A stretch of 64,000 nucleotides of DNA, from NCBI GenBank assembly GCA_031180665.1, contig JAPSLP010000004.1, positions 68,303 to 132,302 of the forward strand, read 5' to 3'. Below the pieces are notes generated by a model. That model made no database searches, was not told where the DNA came from, and saw only the letters and a program-made list of their open reading frames with translations. The translations under genes and the position numbers were made by a program. Position 1 is the stretch's first letter. Each line of letters opens with the position of its first letter. The DNA comes from Cupriavidus sp. GTDB lineage: Bacteria > Pseudomonadota > Gammaproteobacteria > Burkholderiales > Burkholderiaceae. Positions 50,474 through 58,389 of this stretch are shown one piece after another.

Positions 50474-52153
50474 TCAGCGCTTCGCCGCTTGATCGCCCTT
50501 CGCGTACACGCGCTCACCGGCCACCCAGGTCTCGAGTACCTGAATTTTCCAGATATCCGCCGGCGCCACCTTGAACAGGTCGCGGTCCACCACGATGAAA
50601 TCGGCCCACTTGCCTTTCTCCAGCGAACCCAGCGTCTTTTCCTGATGCTGTGCGTAGGCGGCATCCATCGTGAACGCGCGGAACGCCTGCGGCAGCGTCA
50701 TCGCTTCTTCAGGGTGCCAGCCTTTGATGGGGCGGCCCTCATGGTCGGTGCGCGTCACCGCGGCATGCAGCCCGTAGAATGGGTTGGCCGATTCCACCGG
50801 GAAATCCGAGCCGCCCGCGATCACGGTGCCCTGCTTCAGGAAGGTCTGCCAGGCATAGGCGCCCTTGATGCGCTCCTTGCCGATGCGGTCTTCCGCCATG
50901 TTCATGTCGCTGGTCGCGTGCGTGGGCTGCATCGACGCAATCAGGTTCAACTTCTTGAAGCGCGGGATATCGGGCAGCGAGACCACCTGCGCGTGCTCGA
51001 TCCGATTGCGCAGCTCGCGGCCGCCGACGTCCTTGTAGGCGACTTCCATCGCGTCGAGCACCTGATGGTTGGTCTTGTCGCCGATCGCATGCACATTGAC
51101 CTGGTAGCCGGCCTTCAGGGCGCTCTTCACGCTGGCTTGCATCGCGGCATCGCTCATGAACAGCAGGCCGCTATGCGCGTGGTCGTCGGTGTAGGGTTCC
51201 ATCAGCGCGGCGCCACGGCTCCCCAGTGCGCCGTCGCCGTAGAGCTTCACGGCGCGCAGATCGTAGCGATCGTTGCCGTAACCGATCAGCGGGCCCTTCG
51301 CGGACAGCGTTTTGAAGTCCTCGCCGGTGTCGCGGATCATCCCGTAGATGCGCGTGGTCAGCTTGCCCTGGTCGGCGAACTCGCGATAGATGCGGTCGTC
51401 GGCGACGGTCACGCCGGCATCGCCGACAGACGTCAGGCCCAGCGCGTTCAGATGCGCGACGGCGGCGGCCAGCGCGGCGCGGCGATCGTCGTCGGAGTAG
51501 GGCGGGATCACGTTGTTGACCAGCGCCATCGCCTTGTCGATCAGCACACCCGTCGGATTGTCGTTGGCATCGCGTTCGATACGGCCGCCGGCGGGGTCCT
51601 TGGTATCGCGCGTGATGCCGGCCGCCTGCAGCGCCTTGGTGTTCAACCAGGCCGCGTGGCCGTCCACGCGCACCAGACGCACCGGACGGTCCGATACCGC
51701 GGCATCGAGCTCGGCGGCGGTCGGGAAGCGGCCCAGCTTCCAGTTGACCTGATTCCAGCCATAGCCCAGCAGCCACTGACGCTGCGGGTTCTTCTGCGCG
51801 TAGTCGCGGATCTGGCCTTGCGCTTCCTGCAGGCTCTTGGTTGCCGACAGCGAGATCTCGGTCGTCTTGAAGCCCAGACGGAACACGTGGCCGTGTGCGT
51901 CGATCAGCCCCGGCAGCAGCGTCTTGCCCTGGCCGTCGATGCGCTTGGCATCGGGATATTTCGCGCGCAGCGCGGCGGCGTCGCCGGTCTCCAGTACCTT
52001 GCCCTGGTCGAACACCAGGCCGGTGAAGGTGGCGATCTTGTCGTTCTGCAGGGTGTAGCCCTGAACGGACTGCACCAGCGTGGGAGCGGCGTGCGCGTGA
52101 ACGGCGGCCATGGCGGCCAGCGCGAGCAGACTCGTGCGGATGGACTTCTTCAA
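50474..52153 (-). CDS. Secreted YtcJ-type amidohydrolase
   Basis: A 559-residue protein with TTG start at 52153: AAGGAG is five bases upstream, an ideal spacing. The signal peptide ends near residue 22 (AVHAHAAP). The amidohydrolase_3 domain shows the metal ligands in LLPGLIDAHGHVFRLG, a lysine/aspartate region in YGDGALGSRGAALMEPY, NVHAIGDKTNHQVLDAM, RIEHAQVV, and the late Asp in VIAGGSDFPVESANPF. The ending ADFIVVDRDLF is usual. Members hydrolyse amides or N-acyl groups on varied substrates; export points to a periplasmic scavenging role. A single-gene unit with its own terminator. Confidence 0.9.
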   Translation of the reverse strand: MKKSIRTSLLALAAMAAVHAHAAPTLVQSVQGYTLQNDKIATFTGLVFDQGKVLETGDAAALRAKYPDAKRIDGQGKTLLPGLIDAHGHVFRLGFKTTEISLSATKSLQEAQGQIRDYAQKNPQRQWLLGYGWNQVNWKLGRFPTAAELDAAVSDRPVRLVRVDGHAAWLNTKALQAAGITRDTKDPAGGRIERDANDNPTGVLIDKAMALVNNVIPPYSDDDRRAALAAAVAHLNALGLTSVGDAGVTVADDRIYREFADQGKLTTRIYGMIRDTGEDFKTLSAKGPLIGYGNDRYDLRAVKLYGDGALGSRGAALMEPYTDDHAHSGLLFMSDAAMQASVKSALKAGYQVNVHAIGDKTNHQVLDAMEVAYKDVGGRELRNRIEHAQVVSLPDIPRFKKLNLIASMQPTHATSDMNMAEDRIGKERIKGAYAWQTFLKQGTVIAGGSDFPVESANPFYGLHAAVTRTDHEGRPIKGWHPEEAMTLPQAFRAFTMDAAYAQHQEKTLGSLEKGKWADFIVVDRDLFKVAPADIWKIQVLETWVAGERVYAKGDQAAKR

Positions 52154-52510
52154 GGTGACTCCTTGTTGTTGTGCTGTTTTTTTATGGTGTGTCGATGACG
52201 CCCGGGATGACGTCGAGCGCTGGCAAGGCGCCGCGCGTCGTCTACCGACCGGCGGTCGTCTTTCTACCGGCCGATATGACGCGCGGCATCATAAGAGAAA
52301 ACCGGAGTGCGGGAAAGGGCGAGGGATGCCCCAGCTAGTGCCCGATCGCGAATGCCAGGGCGCGAATGCCCGGAGCAAATGCTCGGACGAATGCCGGAAG
52401 CGAATGCCCGAAGCGGATGCCCGCAGCGGATGCCCGCAGCGGATGTCCGAAGCGAATGCCGGACTTGGAAACGCAGTACCATCGTCATACCACGCGCCAT
52501 GGAGCAGGGC
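52154..52510. other. Divergent intergenic region dominated by a degenerate 12-bp repeat
   Basis: About 356 bases between the amidohydrolase start and the VWA gene. Roughly a third is the repeat at 52346-52464. No promoter pair could be fixed. The frame upstream of the VWA start is open through the repeats, but the strong ribosome-binding site favours the ATG at 52511. Confidence 0.4.
52346..52464. repeat. Degenerate tandem repeat, unit near GCGGATGCCCGA (about nine copies)
   Basis: Variants of GCGAATGCCCGAA, GCGGATGCCCGCA and GCGAATGCCGGAC follow each other with mostly 12-base spacing; the copies at about 52408-52440 are best conserved. It sits directly upstream of the VWA gene, so it may be in its leader RNA or promoter. 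Confidence 0.7.
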
Positions 52511-53575
52511 ATGCAGTTTCTCTGGCCACAAATGCTCTGGCTGCTGCTGGCTCTCCCCTTGCTGGCAGCCGCCTACCTCTACGTGATTGCGCGGCGCAAA
52601 AAAGCCGCCTTGCTGTACGCCAGTCTTGCGCTGCCGCGCGCCGCCCTCGGCCGCAAGCAACGAGTGCGGCGCCACATCCCGCCGTTCCTCGTCCTGCTGG
52701 GGCTTGGCGTCGCCCTGCTGGCTTGCGCCCGTCCCACCGCCACCATCACGCTGCCCTCCGACACCGTGACGGTGGTGCTTGCCATGGATACCTCCCGCAG
52801 CATGGCGGCGGCCGACGTGGCACCCACGCGAATCGCCGCCGCTCAGCACGCCGCGCGCGATTTCATCATCGGATTGCCGGCCAGCGTACGCCTGGGCATT
52901 GTTTCCTTTGCCGCCACGGCGACCGTGGTGCTTCCGCCCACCGAGAGCCGGCAGGACATGCTCGACGCGATCGATCGCTTTCAACTCCAGCACGGCACCG
53001 CAACAGGCAGCGGACTGATCCAGGCGCTGGCGGTGCTGCTGCCCAACGATGGCATCGACCTGGAGGCGATCATTTTCGGCGGCGAGTCGCTTGCCCCTGG
53101 ACCGGGCGGCAGATCGCTATCGGAGGCTGCCGCCGCGGAAGCCGTCCGCAAGCGCGAACAGGAGCAGCCCTCGGCGAGCCCCGGCTCCTACCGGCACGGC
53201 GCCATCATCCTGCTCAGCGATGGCCGCCGCACCACCGGCCCCGACCCTCTAGACGCCGCCCGGATGGCCGCCCAGCGAGGCGTCCGGGTCTACACCGTGG
53301 GTTTCGGTATGCCGCTTGAAGAGGGGGCGCCGGTGCCAGCTCTTTTCTCGCCCGTCCAACTCGATGAGAGCACCTTGCGTCAGGTGGCGATGCTTACTGA
53401 TGGGGAGTATTTCCAGGCCAGTTCGGCTGCTGATCTGACGCAGGTTTATCGGCGGTTGAGCAGCAAGTTTGCGTTGGAGCGGAAGGAGGTGGAGGTTAGT
53501 GCTTTGCTGGCGGCGGGGGCGGTGGTGCTGCTGATCTTGGCTTGTGGGCTGTCCGTGGTTTGGTTTCGGAGGTGA
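52511..53575 (+). CDS. VWA-domain membrane protein (BatA-like)
   Basis: A 354-residue protein; the ATG at 52511 has GGAG and AGGG just upstream. Two N-terminal hydrophobic helices (MLWLLLALPLLAAAYLYV; FLVLLGLGVALLAC) precede a von Willebrand A domain with the MIDAS start VVLAMDTSRSM (Asp-x-Ser-x-Ser), the Thr/Asp parts in FAATATVVLPPT and HGAIILLSDGRRTTGP, and TVGFGMP. A last helix (LLAAGAVVLLILACGLSVVWF) anchors the C-terminus. The layout matches BatA/aerotolerance-type proteins, which usually sit beside a MoxR ATPase; none is here. Codon use near the 3' end is less GC-rich. Confidence 0.85.
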   Translation: MQFLWPQMLWLLLALPLLAAAYLYVIARRKKAALLYASLALPRAALGRKQRVRRHIPPFLVLLGLGVALLACARPTATITLPSDTVTVVLAMDTSRSMAAADVAPTRIAAAQHAARDFIIGLPASVRLGIVSFAATATVVLPPTESRQDMLDAIDRFQLQHGTATGSGLIQALAVLLPNDGIDLEAIIFGGESLAPGPGGRSLSEAAAAEAVRKREQEQPSASPGSYRHGAIILLSDGRRTTGPDPLDAARMAAQRGVRVYTVGFGMPLEEGAPVPALFSPVQLDESTLRQVAMLTDGEYFQASSAADLTQVYRRLSSKFALERKEVEVSALLAAGAVVLLILACGLSVVWFRR

Positions 53576-53652
53576 GGTGCGCACGGGCCGGCTGCCGGGG
53601 CAATTTGAGTTTATTCTTGAGCTTCATCCGCTAACACGCCGTCGCCGAGATC

Positions 53653-54684
53653 ATGCGAAAACCGTGGCGAACCCTGGCACTGGCCTTGCCTGTCTTCATT
53701 GCGCTGGTCTTTATCAACAACACGACCCTATTGGCAACGGACAGTGAGGGCCGTCCAACGCTCCTTGCGCACCGCGGCATCTCTCAACAATTCGACCGCA
53801 CCGACCTGCGCAACGACACTTGCACCGCAACGCGCATACTGCCGCCGACCCACGAATTCCTTGAGAACACCATCCCGTCCATGCAGGCCAGTTTCGCTGC
53901 AGGAGCCGATGTGGTCGAGCTCGACATTCATCTCACCACTGACGGCCATTTTTTAATCTTTCACGACTGGACGCTGGATTGCCGCACCAATGGGCACGGC
54001 GTCACGCGCGAGCATTCCATGGCGCAGTTAAAGCGCCTCGATATCGGCTACGGCTACACTGCGGACGGTGGAAAGACATTTCCTTTTCGCGGCAAGGGCG
54101 TCGGTCAAATGCCGTCATTGGACGAAGTCCTTGCCGCCTTTCCCGGCCGGCGCTTTCTCATCAATATCAAAAGCAATGACCCAGCCGAAGGCCATCGCCT
54201 CGCCAGCTTCTTGCGGAGCCTTCCCGCCGACCAGGCGGCGCGTCTGATGGTCTATGGCGGCGACAGGCCCATCGCCACGCTGAAAGCCGACATGCCCGCC
54301 GTACCGGCCATGTCCCGGGAATCCCTGAAGACCTGCCTGATTTCGTATATCGGCTATGGCTGGACCGGGCTCGTGCCGAAAGCCTGCAGAAACAGCGTCA
54401 TTTTCGTGCCGATCAACATAGCGCCGTGGCTATGGGGATGGCCTGGCCGGTTCCTTACGCGAATGCGCGATGCCGGTAGCCATGTATTCGTCATTGGCCC
54501 TTATCACGGCGGCGCGTTTTCTACAGGCATCGATACGTCGCAGGACGTCGACCGCCTGCCGCCTGGATACTCAGGCGGCGTGATGACCAATGAAATCGAA
54601 GCGATCGCTCCCCTGATGAAGGAACCGTCGGCGGGCAACGCCAAGACGTCAAGAACGACGCCAAGCCCCTTGCTACATGAATAG
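53653..54684 (+). CDS. Glycerophosphodiester phosphodiesterase family protein
   Basis: A 343-residue protein. The N-terminal hydrophobic segment (LALALPVFIALVFI) is a signal or anchor. The GDPD core follows: LLAHRGISQ (His-Arg-Gly), HEFLENTIPSMQASFAAGADVVELDIHLTTDGHFLIFHD (Glu, Glu-x-Asp and His-Asp residues of the active site), then RFLINIKSNDP. It would release glycerol-3-phosphate from phosphodiesters, with calcium, outside the cytoplasm. It is 77 bases after the VWA gene, same strand; a GNAT gene follows 15 bases later. Confidence 0.88.
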   Translation: MRKPWRTLALALPVFIALVFINNTTLLATDSEGRPTLLAHRGISQQFDRTDLRNDTCTATRILPPTHEFLENTIPSMQASFAAGADVVELDIHLTTDGHFLIFHDWTLDCRTNGHGVTREHSMAQLKRLDIGYGYTADGGKTFPFRGKGVGQMPSLDEVLAAFPGRRFLINIKSNDPAEGHRLASFLRSLPADQAARLMVYGGDRPIATLKADMPAVPAMSRESLKTCLISYIGYGWTGLVPKACRNSVIFVPINIAPWLWGWPGRFLTRMRDAGSHVFVIGPYHGGAFSTGIDTSQDVDRLPPGYSGGVMTNEIEAIAPLMKEPSAGNAKTSRTTPSPLLHE

Positions 54685-54699
54685 GTCCGGAAAGGGCGT

Positions 54700-55224
54700 A
54701 TGCAGATAGAACGTGTCGACAGAATCCCGCCAGAGGCCTTGGCGGCGGAAGACTTCTCTTTTGACATAGAGTATGAGGCGATTGCCCCATTCGACGGGCC
54801 CGGCATGCCGAACGTGGTGCCAGTCGAGTTGCGGACCAAGGCCTACGGTATTGACGAATCGTTATCCAAGCCGGATTTCGATTCAGATCGCTTGCTGCTC
54901 GCGGCGAAGGATGGATTGCATGTCGCGGGCTACTTGCTGGCCACCCCGGCGTGGAATGGCTGCGCGAGCATTGATGACATTGCCATATCACGCCGTTACC
55001 GTCGCACGGGCATCGGCAGACGCCTTATGGACGAAGCCGTGGCGTGGTCGGCGGCCTTGAACCTGAGAGCGATCCGCCTCGAAACCCAATCGTCGAACGT
55101 GTCAGCCTGCCGCTTCTATGCGCAGTACGGTTTTGTGCTGGGCGGGTATGACCGCTACCTGTACAGTCAGCTAGACGAGGATGTCAGGAGGGACGTCGCG
55201 CTGTACTGGTATCTGTTCCTTTAG
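54700..55224 (+). CDS. GNAT acetyltransferase like streptothricin N-acetyltransferase
   Basis: A 174-residue protein with AAGGG before the ATG, 15 bases after the phosphodiesterase. The acetyl-CoA site is IDDIAISRRYRRTGIGRRLMDEAVAWSAAL (R-x-x-G-x-G near residue 106). NLRAIRLETQSSNVSACRFYAQYGFVLGGYDRYLYSQL followed by DVALYWYLFL is strikingly like SatA/Sat proteins, including the RLETQ-N-N-AC pattern and the YWY end. Sat enzymes inactivate streptothricin by acetylating its beta-lysine. Actual substrate specificity is untested. Confidence 0.82.
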   Translation: MQIERVDRIPPEALAAEDFSFDIEYEAIAPFDGPGMPNVVPVELRTKAYGIDESLSKPDFDSDRLLLAAKDGLHVAGYLLATPAWNGCASIDDIAISRRYRRTGIGRRLMDEAVAWSAALNLRAIRLETQSSNVSACRFYAQYGFVLGGYDRYLYSQLDEDVRRDVALYWYLFL

Positions 55225-55305
55225 CCCGCGAACTCGGCGTATCGCCGACGCGAATGCGTGGGCATGGCCGCATATGTGTCGCGACCGTATTGCCGAAATG
55301 GTCAG

Positions 55306-55710
55306 CTATCGCGGGTCGAAACTCAGTTCAAGTCGCGTGCCACCCGGCTCCATCACCATCGCGTGCCACTTGGGACCGCTGCCGGACAGCTCGGGCGCAA
55401 ACTCGACCAGAACACCGGGATAAGCGCGGACCCGCTCGAAAAGGCGGTCGAGGGAAGACCGATCCGGAACCTTCAATGCAAGGTGATGCAGGCCGACGGT
55501 GTTCTTGCGATCAAAGGGCGTGAACGCCGTTGTATCCGCGACTTGCCACAGAGTGATCTTCGACGTCCCATCTGTTACGTACGCCGCAGGATAAGCAGGG
55601 TTGCTGCCGAATACGCGCCATCCCAGGCATTCCGTAAAGAAGCGTGTCGAGGCTTGGAGATTTGCAACGGTAAGGCCAATGTGGTCGATGCCTAGAGTCG
55701 CGGCAGTCAT
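55306..55710 (-). CDS. VOC-family (glyoxalase-like) protein
   Basis: A 134-residue protein; the ATG at 55710 has GGGGG eight bases before it, and an in-frame ATG at 55725 is possible. Pattern: LGIDHIGLTVANLQASTRFFTECLGWRVFG, VTDGTSKITLWQV, GLHHLALKVPDRSSLDRLFERV and MVMEPGGTRLELSFDPR. Metal ligands would be His (IDHIG), His (LHHLA) and Glu (RLELS), so a metal-dependent lyase, dioxygenase or thiol transferase is likely. It is convergent with the GNAT gene. Substrate unknown. Confidence 0.85.
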   Translation of the reverse strand: MTAATLGIDHIGLTVANLQASTRFFTECLGWRVFGSNPAYPAAYVTDGTSKITLWQVADTTAFTPFDRKNTVGLHHLALKVPDRSSLDRLFERVRAYPGVLVEFAPELSGSGPKWHAMVMEPGGTRLELSFDPR

Positions 55711-55845
55711 TGCGTCTACCCCCATTCTTCAAGTTTGCTGGCGGGAGATTGTGGCATGGCCGAATAGCCTCGAACAGGCGAAACCACTTGCATTGTCAAC
55801 GGCATCGCGCATATGATCCATATACGTTTCATATATGGCATCGAA

Positions 55846-56058
55846 ATGGGCATAGTAAATATCGACGACGACCTCCACGATCAAATCCGTAAAGCAAGCA
55901 CCGTGTCGTGCAGGTCGATCAACGCGCAAGCGGCCTTCTGGATCAAGATCGGCATGCTGTGCGAGATGAATCCGACGCAGAGCTTCAATGAGATCGTGGC
56001 TGGCGAACTGCGGGCGGCCGGTGTGGCGCCGCAAGGCATCAAGGTCGCTTCGAGATGA
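55846..56058 (+). CDS. ParD-like family protein
   Basis: A 70-residue product from the ATG at 55846 (an in-frame ATG at 55813 exists, with no better site). MGIVNIDDDLHDQIRKASTVSCRSINAQAAFWIKIGMLCEMNP is the ribbon-helix-helix pattern of the ParD-like family. No ParE-type toxin follows; instead the stop overlaps the start of a methionine aminopeptidase gene by four bases. This family is frequently found in this arrangement with map. Its role there is unclear; it may be an autoregulator. Confidence 0.75.
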   Translation: MGIVNIDDDLHDQIRKASTVSCRSINAQAAFWIKIGMLCEMNPTQSFNEIVAGELRAAGVAPQGIKVASR

Positions 56059-56831
56059 CGAAGCGGCCGGAAGAAATCGCGATCCTGGCTGAGTCGGGCA
56101 GATTGCTGGCACAGGTGTTTGGCTATCTGGACGGCCTGAACCTGATCGGCATGTCCACCATGCAGGTCAACGACTTGGTCGATGGCTTCATCGTCAACGA
56201 GCTGCAAGCGCGCCCGGCAAGCAAAGGGCAGTACGGCTATGCCTATGCGCTGAACGCATCGCGCAACAACGTGGTTTGCCACGGCGTTCCCTCGACGTCG
56301 GACATCTTGCAGAACGGGGATATCGTCAACTTCGATATCACGTTGGAGAAGAACGGCTATATCGCCGATTCGAGCAAAACGTATCTTGTTGGCGAGGTGT
56401 CACCACAGGCCGAGCGGCTCGTGCAGGTTACGTACGAAGCCATGTGGAAAGGCATCCAGACTGTTCGCCCTGGCGCCAGGCTTGGCGATGTCGGGCACGC
56501 GATCGAGCGGCACGCGCGGAAGAATGGCTATTCGGTCGTCAGGGAATATTGCGGGCATGGCATCGGGCGTGAAATGCATGAGCCTCCCGAAGTCCTGCAC
56601 TGGGGAAGGCCGCGAACAGGGTTGGAACTGCGCGAAGGCATGGTGTTCACCATCGAGCCGATGATCAACCAATGCGGGCACGCCGTGCGGACCGAAGACG
56701 ATGGCTGGACGGTGGTGACGCGCGATGGCCAGTTGTCCGCGCAATTCGAGCACACGGTCGCTGTCACGCGAAACGGCGTGCGCGTCCTGACGTTGCGACC
56801 CGGGGAGACGGTGCCCAATTTCGTCTCATGA
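56055..56831 (+). CDS. map: Type I methionine aminopeptidase
   Basis: A 258-residue enzyme overlapping the ParD-like gene by four bases. The five metal ligands of the pita-bread fold are present: Asp in VNFDITLEKNGYIADSSKT (two Asp), His in CGHGIGREMHEPP, Glu in FTIEPMIN and Glu in AQFEHTVAV; VCHGVPS supplies the substrate-binding His. The length equals the standard bacterial enzyme. It is not next to rpsB, the usual neighbour, so this is probably a second map copy linked to the ParD-like gene. Confidence 0.92.
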   Translation: MTKRPEEIAILAESGRLLAQVFGYLDGLNLIGMSTMQVNDLVDGFIVNELQARPASKGQYGYAYALNASRNNVVCHGVPSTSDILQNGDIVNFDITLEKNGYIADSSKTYLVGEVSPQAERLVQVTYEAMWKGIQTVRPGARLGDVGHAIERHARKNGYSVVREYCGHGIGREMHEPPEVLHWGRPRTGLELREGMVFTIEPMINQCGHAVRTEDDGWTVVTRDGQLSAQFEHTVAVTRNGVRVLTLRPGETVPNFVS

Positions 56832-56925
56832 TGGCAGTGGTAGAGTTTGACGGTTGTGCCAGCGTCCCGGTTTGATTCAGCAGACCATCCACAATGATAA
56901 GGAACGCGCCACCGATGCGCGCGAT

Positions 56926-57501
56926 ATGACCATGCAGATTCCGGCAATCGATCCCGCCAAAACCGCGCTGTTGGTCATGCACTATCAGACTGACATTCTG
57001 GCGTTATTCCCCTCGGTCGCACCCACTTTGCTCGGCAATACGCGCAAACTGTGCGACGCTGCGCGAGCCAGCGGCGTCAGCGTCTATTTCGCGAAGTTCC
57101 ACTTCAGTCCCGGCTATCCGGAAGTCAGTCCGTTGAACAAGAACGGGCACGGTGTCAAACAGCTCGGTCTTTTCGTTGAAGATCAAGTCTCGCCAGAGCT
57201 TGGGCGGCAGGCGAACGAACCGATCATCATCGCGCACCGCGCCAGCGTGTTCTTCGGTACCGACCTGCAGGTACGTCTGTCCGCCCAAGGCATCGATACG
57301 CTGATCATGGTCGGCATTGCGTCGACCGGCGTGATGCTGTCTTCGGTCGCGTACGCGAGCGATGCCGACTTCCGCCTGTTCACGGTCAAGGATTGCTGCT
57401 ACGACCCGGATCAGGTGGTGCACGATCATCTCTTCTCGACAGCGTTCGAATCGCGTACGACGGTGCTTCCGCTGGCTGATGCCGTGGCATTGCTTGCCTG
57501 A
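56926..57501 (+). CDS. Isochorismatase-fold cysteine hydrolase family protein, catalytic Cys replaced
   Basis: A 191-residue protein from the ATG at 56926; ribosome-binding support is weak and a GTG at 56854 is in frame. The fold is clear: KTALLVMHYQTDILALFPS (catalytic Asp), VYFAKFHFSPGYPEV (Lys), then VGIASTGVMLSSVAYASDADFRLFTVKDCCYDPDQVVHDHLF. In typical members the nucleophile Cys lies where Val stands here (TGVML), so hydrolase activity by the usual mechanism is unlikely. Subgroups with this change do exist; their role is unknown. Confidence 0.8.
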   Translation: MTMQIPAIDPAKTALLVMHYQTDILALFPSVAPTLLGNTRKLCDAARASGVSVYFAKFHFSPGYPEVSPLNKNGHGVKQLGLFVEDQVSPELGRQANEPIIIAHRASVFFGTDLQVRLSAQGIDTLIMVGIASTGVMLSSVAYASDADFRLFTVKDCCYDPDQVVHDHLFSTAFESRTTVLPLADAVALLA

Positions 57502-57617
57502 GACTCCGGCGACTCAATCGGGGTGGGGTTCGGCGAAAACTTCGGAGGATGGACGGGAACAAGGCCGCGAACGCTGGCACAATTGCGCCTTTCTCATGAA
57601 GCATCAAAGGAATCCCC

Positions 57618-57968
57618 ATGAAGTCTTCCCGCCGCTACAACCACCGCCAACGCAAGAAGCTCCATATCGGCGAGTATCAGGAGCTCGCATTCGAAGTGAT
57701 GGCGGATGTCTCGGAGTCGGCTCGCCAGGGCGATCCCGAGGCGCTGCTCGATCGGTTCCTGCAAGAGGCCATCGAGGCCAACGGACTACTGATGGCGGGC
57801 GCCATCGACGATTGCCAATTGTCCGCCTATATCCTGCTGAACGCCGCTCGCGGCTCGGTCAGCGCCGAGCAGCGTGAAGCGGTCGAAAAATGGTTGCAGG
57901 CATCGGGTGACTTCGAAAACGTCCGGGTCGGACCGTTACGGGATGCATGGTACGGGTTGGACCGGTAG
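57618..57968 (+). CDS. yggL: YggL family (DUF469) ribosome-associated protein
   Basis: A 116-residue protein with AAAGGAATCC before the ATG. The basic start SRRYNHRQRKKLHIGEYQELAFEV, the middle FLQEAIEANGLLMAGAIDD and the end VEKWLQASGDFENVRVGPLRDAWY align by eye with E. coli YggL, including the RKK-HI-E-QEL motif and final D-W. YggL binds the 50S subunit and is involved in its biogenesis. The gene stands alone and marks the left edge of the AT-richer island. Confidence 0.82.
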   Translation: MKSSRRYNHRQRKKLHIGEYQELAFEVMADVSESARQGDPEALLDRFLQEAIEANGLLMAGAIDDCQLSAYILLNAARGSVSAEQREAVEKWLQASGDFENVRVGPLRDAWYGLDR

Positions 57969-58389
57969 TAGAGACAGGCAAAAGAGATAAGGCCCGGCAT
58001 TGCCGTGTCTTGTTCGATATTGCATCAATATTTCAGGGAGATTCCCCGAAAAGGAGGGCTGAGGCCCCAAGAATTGAGCCATGCGTCAGCCCCTACGGAG
58101 CACCGGCTGTAACAAAACCGCGATTGCAAAAAAGTCGCTACAGAGATAACGATGATAAATTCAACCATCATCAGGTCTCCCGGACGATATGCCAACGGGC
58201 TGTGTACTGCTCGTTGGCAACCAGGGGGCAGCAACTGACGGCAATGAAACTATAGCGCCCCCAACTGTCCTATGCATGCTGATTTCGCGCGCGCCGCTTA
58301 GGCTAAGTCAGGGTTGATCTGAGGTCAGTCGGCGGGCATTCCCGCCGATGGATCGCCTGTTTGAATGACCATATTAGCATTGGGTACGT
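57969..58389. other. Intergenic region at the island boundary
   Basis: About 420 bases with no supported gene. Base composition changes here from GC-rich (left) to visibly AT-richer (right). No tRNA, integrase remnant or flanking direct repeat was recognised. Confidence 0.35.

Noticed and set aside
50429-52198. Plus-strand frame of about 590 codons opposite the amidohydrolase
   Set aside because: The minus strand encodes a complete amidohydrolase with metal-binding motifs and an ideal ribosome-binding site; the plus frame has none.
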